Source of the DNA: Wenjunlia tyrosinilytica
Lineage (GTDB): Bacteria; Actinomycetota; Actinomycetes; Streptomycetales; Streptomycetaceae
Length of the DNA stretch: 64,000 nucleotides
Assembly: GCF_014646055.1 (NCBI RefSeq)
Contig: NZ_BMMS01000034.1
Coordinates: 22,109-86,108, forward strand
Direction of reading: 5' to 3'
Positions 63,487 to 64,000 of this stretch are shown here, piece by piece. Below the pieces are notes generated by a model. The model was not told the origin of the DNA. It saw only the letters and a list, made by a program, of their open reading frames with translations, and did no database searches. Each line of letters starts with the position of its first letter. Positions within the stretch are counted from its first letter, which is position 1. The position numbers and the translations under genes were made by a program.

Positions 63487-64000
63487 ATGTCAACGATTCA
63501 GACCAGCGACGCCCCCCACGGGCATGTCGAGGACGGCGAGGGCGGTCCGCTCCTCGACGTCCGCGACCTCCACGTGGAGTTCCACACCCGCGACGGCGTG
63601 GTGAAGGCCGTCAACGGTGTCAACTACAGCGTCAGCGCGGGCGAGACCCTCGCCGTGCTGGGCGAGTCCGGCTCCGGCAAGTCCGTGACCGCCCAGGCGA
63701 TCATGGGCATTCTCGACATGCCGCCGGGGAAGATCCCGCAGGGCGAGATCCTCTACCGCGGCCGGGACATGCTCCGGATGTCCAACGAGGAGCGGCGCAG
63801 GATCCGCGGCCAGAAGATCGCCATGATCTTCCAGGACGCGCTGTCCTCGCTCAACCCCGTCCTGAGCGTGGGCTACCAGCTCAGTGAGATGTTCCGGGTC
63901 CACCAGGGGCTGTCCAAGAAGGAGGCGAAGCTCAGGGCGATCGAGTTGATGGACCGGGTGCGTATTCCGGCGGCGAGGGAGCGGGTGGGGGACTATCCGC
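63487..64000 (+). CDS. peptide ABC transporter ATP-binding protein, truncated by window end
   Basis: Only the first 171 residues are present. Walker A GESGSGKSVT (about residues 58-67) and the Q-loop region IAMIFQDALSSLNPV of OppD/DppD ATPases are visible; the signature, Walker B and the C-terminal oligopeptide-transporter extension lie outside. ATG 63487 with GAGAGGAG about 7 nt upstream, 13 bp after the second permease gene. Confidence 0.94.
   Translation, partial: MSTIQTSDAPHGHVEDGEGGPLLDVRDLHVEFHTRDGVVKAVNGVNYSVSAGETLAVLGESGSGKSVTAQAIMGILDMPPGKIPQGEILYRGRDMLRMSNEERRRIRGQKIAMIFQDALSSLNPVLSVGYQLSEMFRVHQGLSKKEAKLRAIELMDRVRIPAARERVGDYP

Overview
The window is typical chromosomal DNA of a Streptomyces. 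GC is very high, most starts are GTG, ATG or occasionally TTG, codons end in G or C, and the gene families are streptomycete: WhiB-like, SpoIIE-type PAS/GAF phosphatases, AfsR-like regulator, polyphosphate glucokinase, DUF1707, DUF4245 and DUF6542 proteins. No rRNA, tRNA, CRISPR array, insertion sequence or prophage was seen. From memory, and not checked here, the core gene order (fumC, class I fumarase, wblI, glpX, xseB/xseA, ispH, ppgK, ychF, then sdhA/sdhB, typA and a peptide ABC transporter) matches S. coelicolor about SCO5042-SCO5121.

Layout. 0-5 kb: a SpoIIE-type phosphatase cut by the left edge, a methyltransferase, a DUF402 protein and class II fumarase. 5.0-5.6 kb: a decayed stretch with the start of a secreted protein and a frameshifted LysR remnant. 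5.7-8 kb: a DinB-like protein and a secreted TAP-type peptidase. 8.2-14 kb: a compact minus-strand operon of binding protein, two permeases, ATPase, HAD phosphatase and GntR regulator, with operator-like palindromes upstream and a terminator downstream. 14-24 kb: central carbon and housekeeping genes (class I fumarase, DUF1707 protein, wblI, glpX, nitroreductase, xseAB, ispH, ppgK). 24-28 kb: a DUF6542 membrane protein, a family 8 polysaccharide lyase and ychF.

29-50 kb looks like an accessory zone. By synteny (recalled) this is where S. coelicolor carries its actinorhodin cluster. Here it holds an AfsR-like regulator, a DUF4232 lipoprotein, an M64 peptidase, a Uma2 nuclease-like protein, a MalY/PatB aminotransferase, a divergent PucR / LysA-like decarboxylase / APC permease module, glutaminase with a divergent GntR regulator, an RpiB-like isomerase plus Nudix pair, and two tandem SpoIIE-type sensor phosphatases. 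50-54 kb is an Sdh1-like succinate dehydrogenase operon. 54-64 kb holds a solute-binding lipoprotein with a large charged insertion, TypA/BipA, a small secreted protein in a lower-GC islet, and an Opp/Dpp peptide transporter running off the right edge.

The strongest recurring oddity is short tandem duplication. There are 7-8 bp arrays around the LysA/permease module, an 11-mer x4, a 13-mer x3, a 17-bp duplication that separates two genes that probably once overlapped, a 91-bp duplicate of the fumarase 3' end, and in-frame expansions in the polysaccharide lyase, the DUF4232 lipoprotein and a binding protein. Several genes also appear to have leaderless promoters (-10 hexamer 6-7 nt before the start codon). 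No wholly new multi-gene system is evident. The best candidates for follow-up are the repeat-spaced PucR/LysA/APC module, the transporter-HAD-GntR operon lying between the two fumarases, and the small secreted protein islet.
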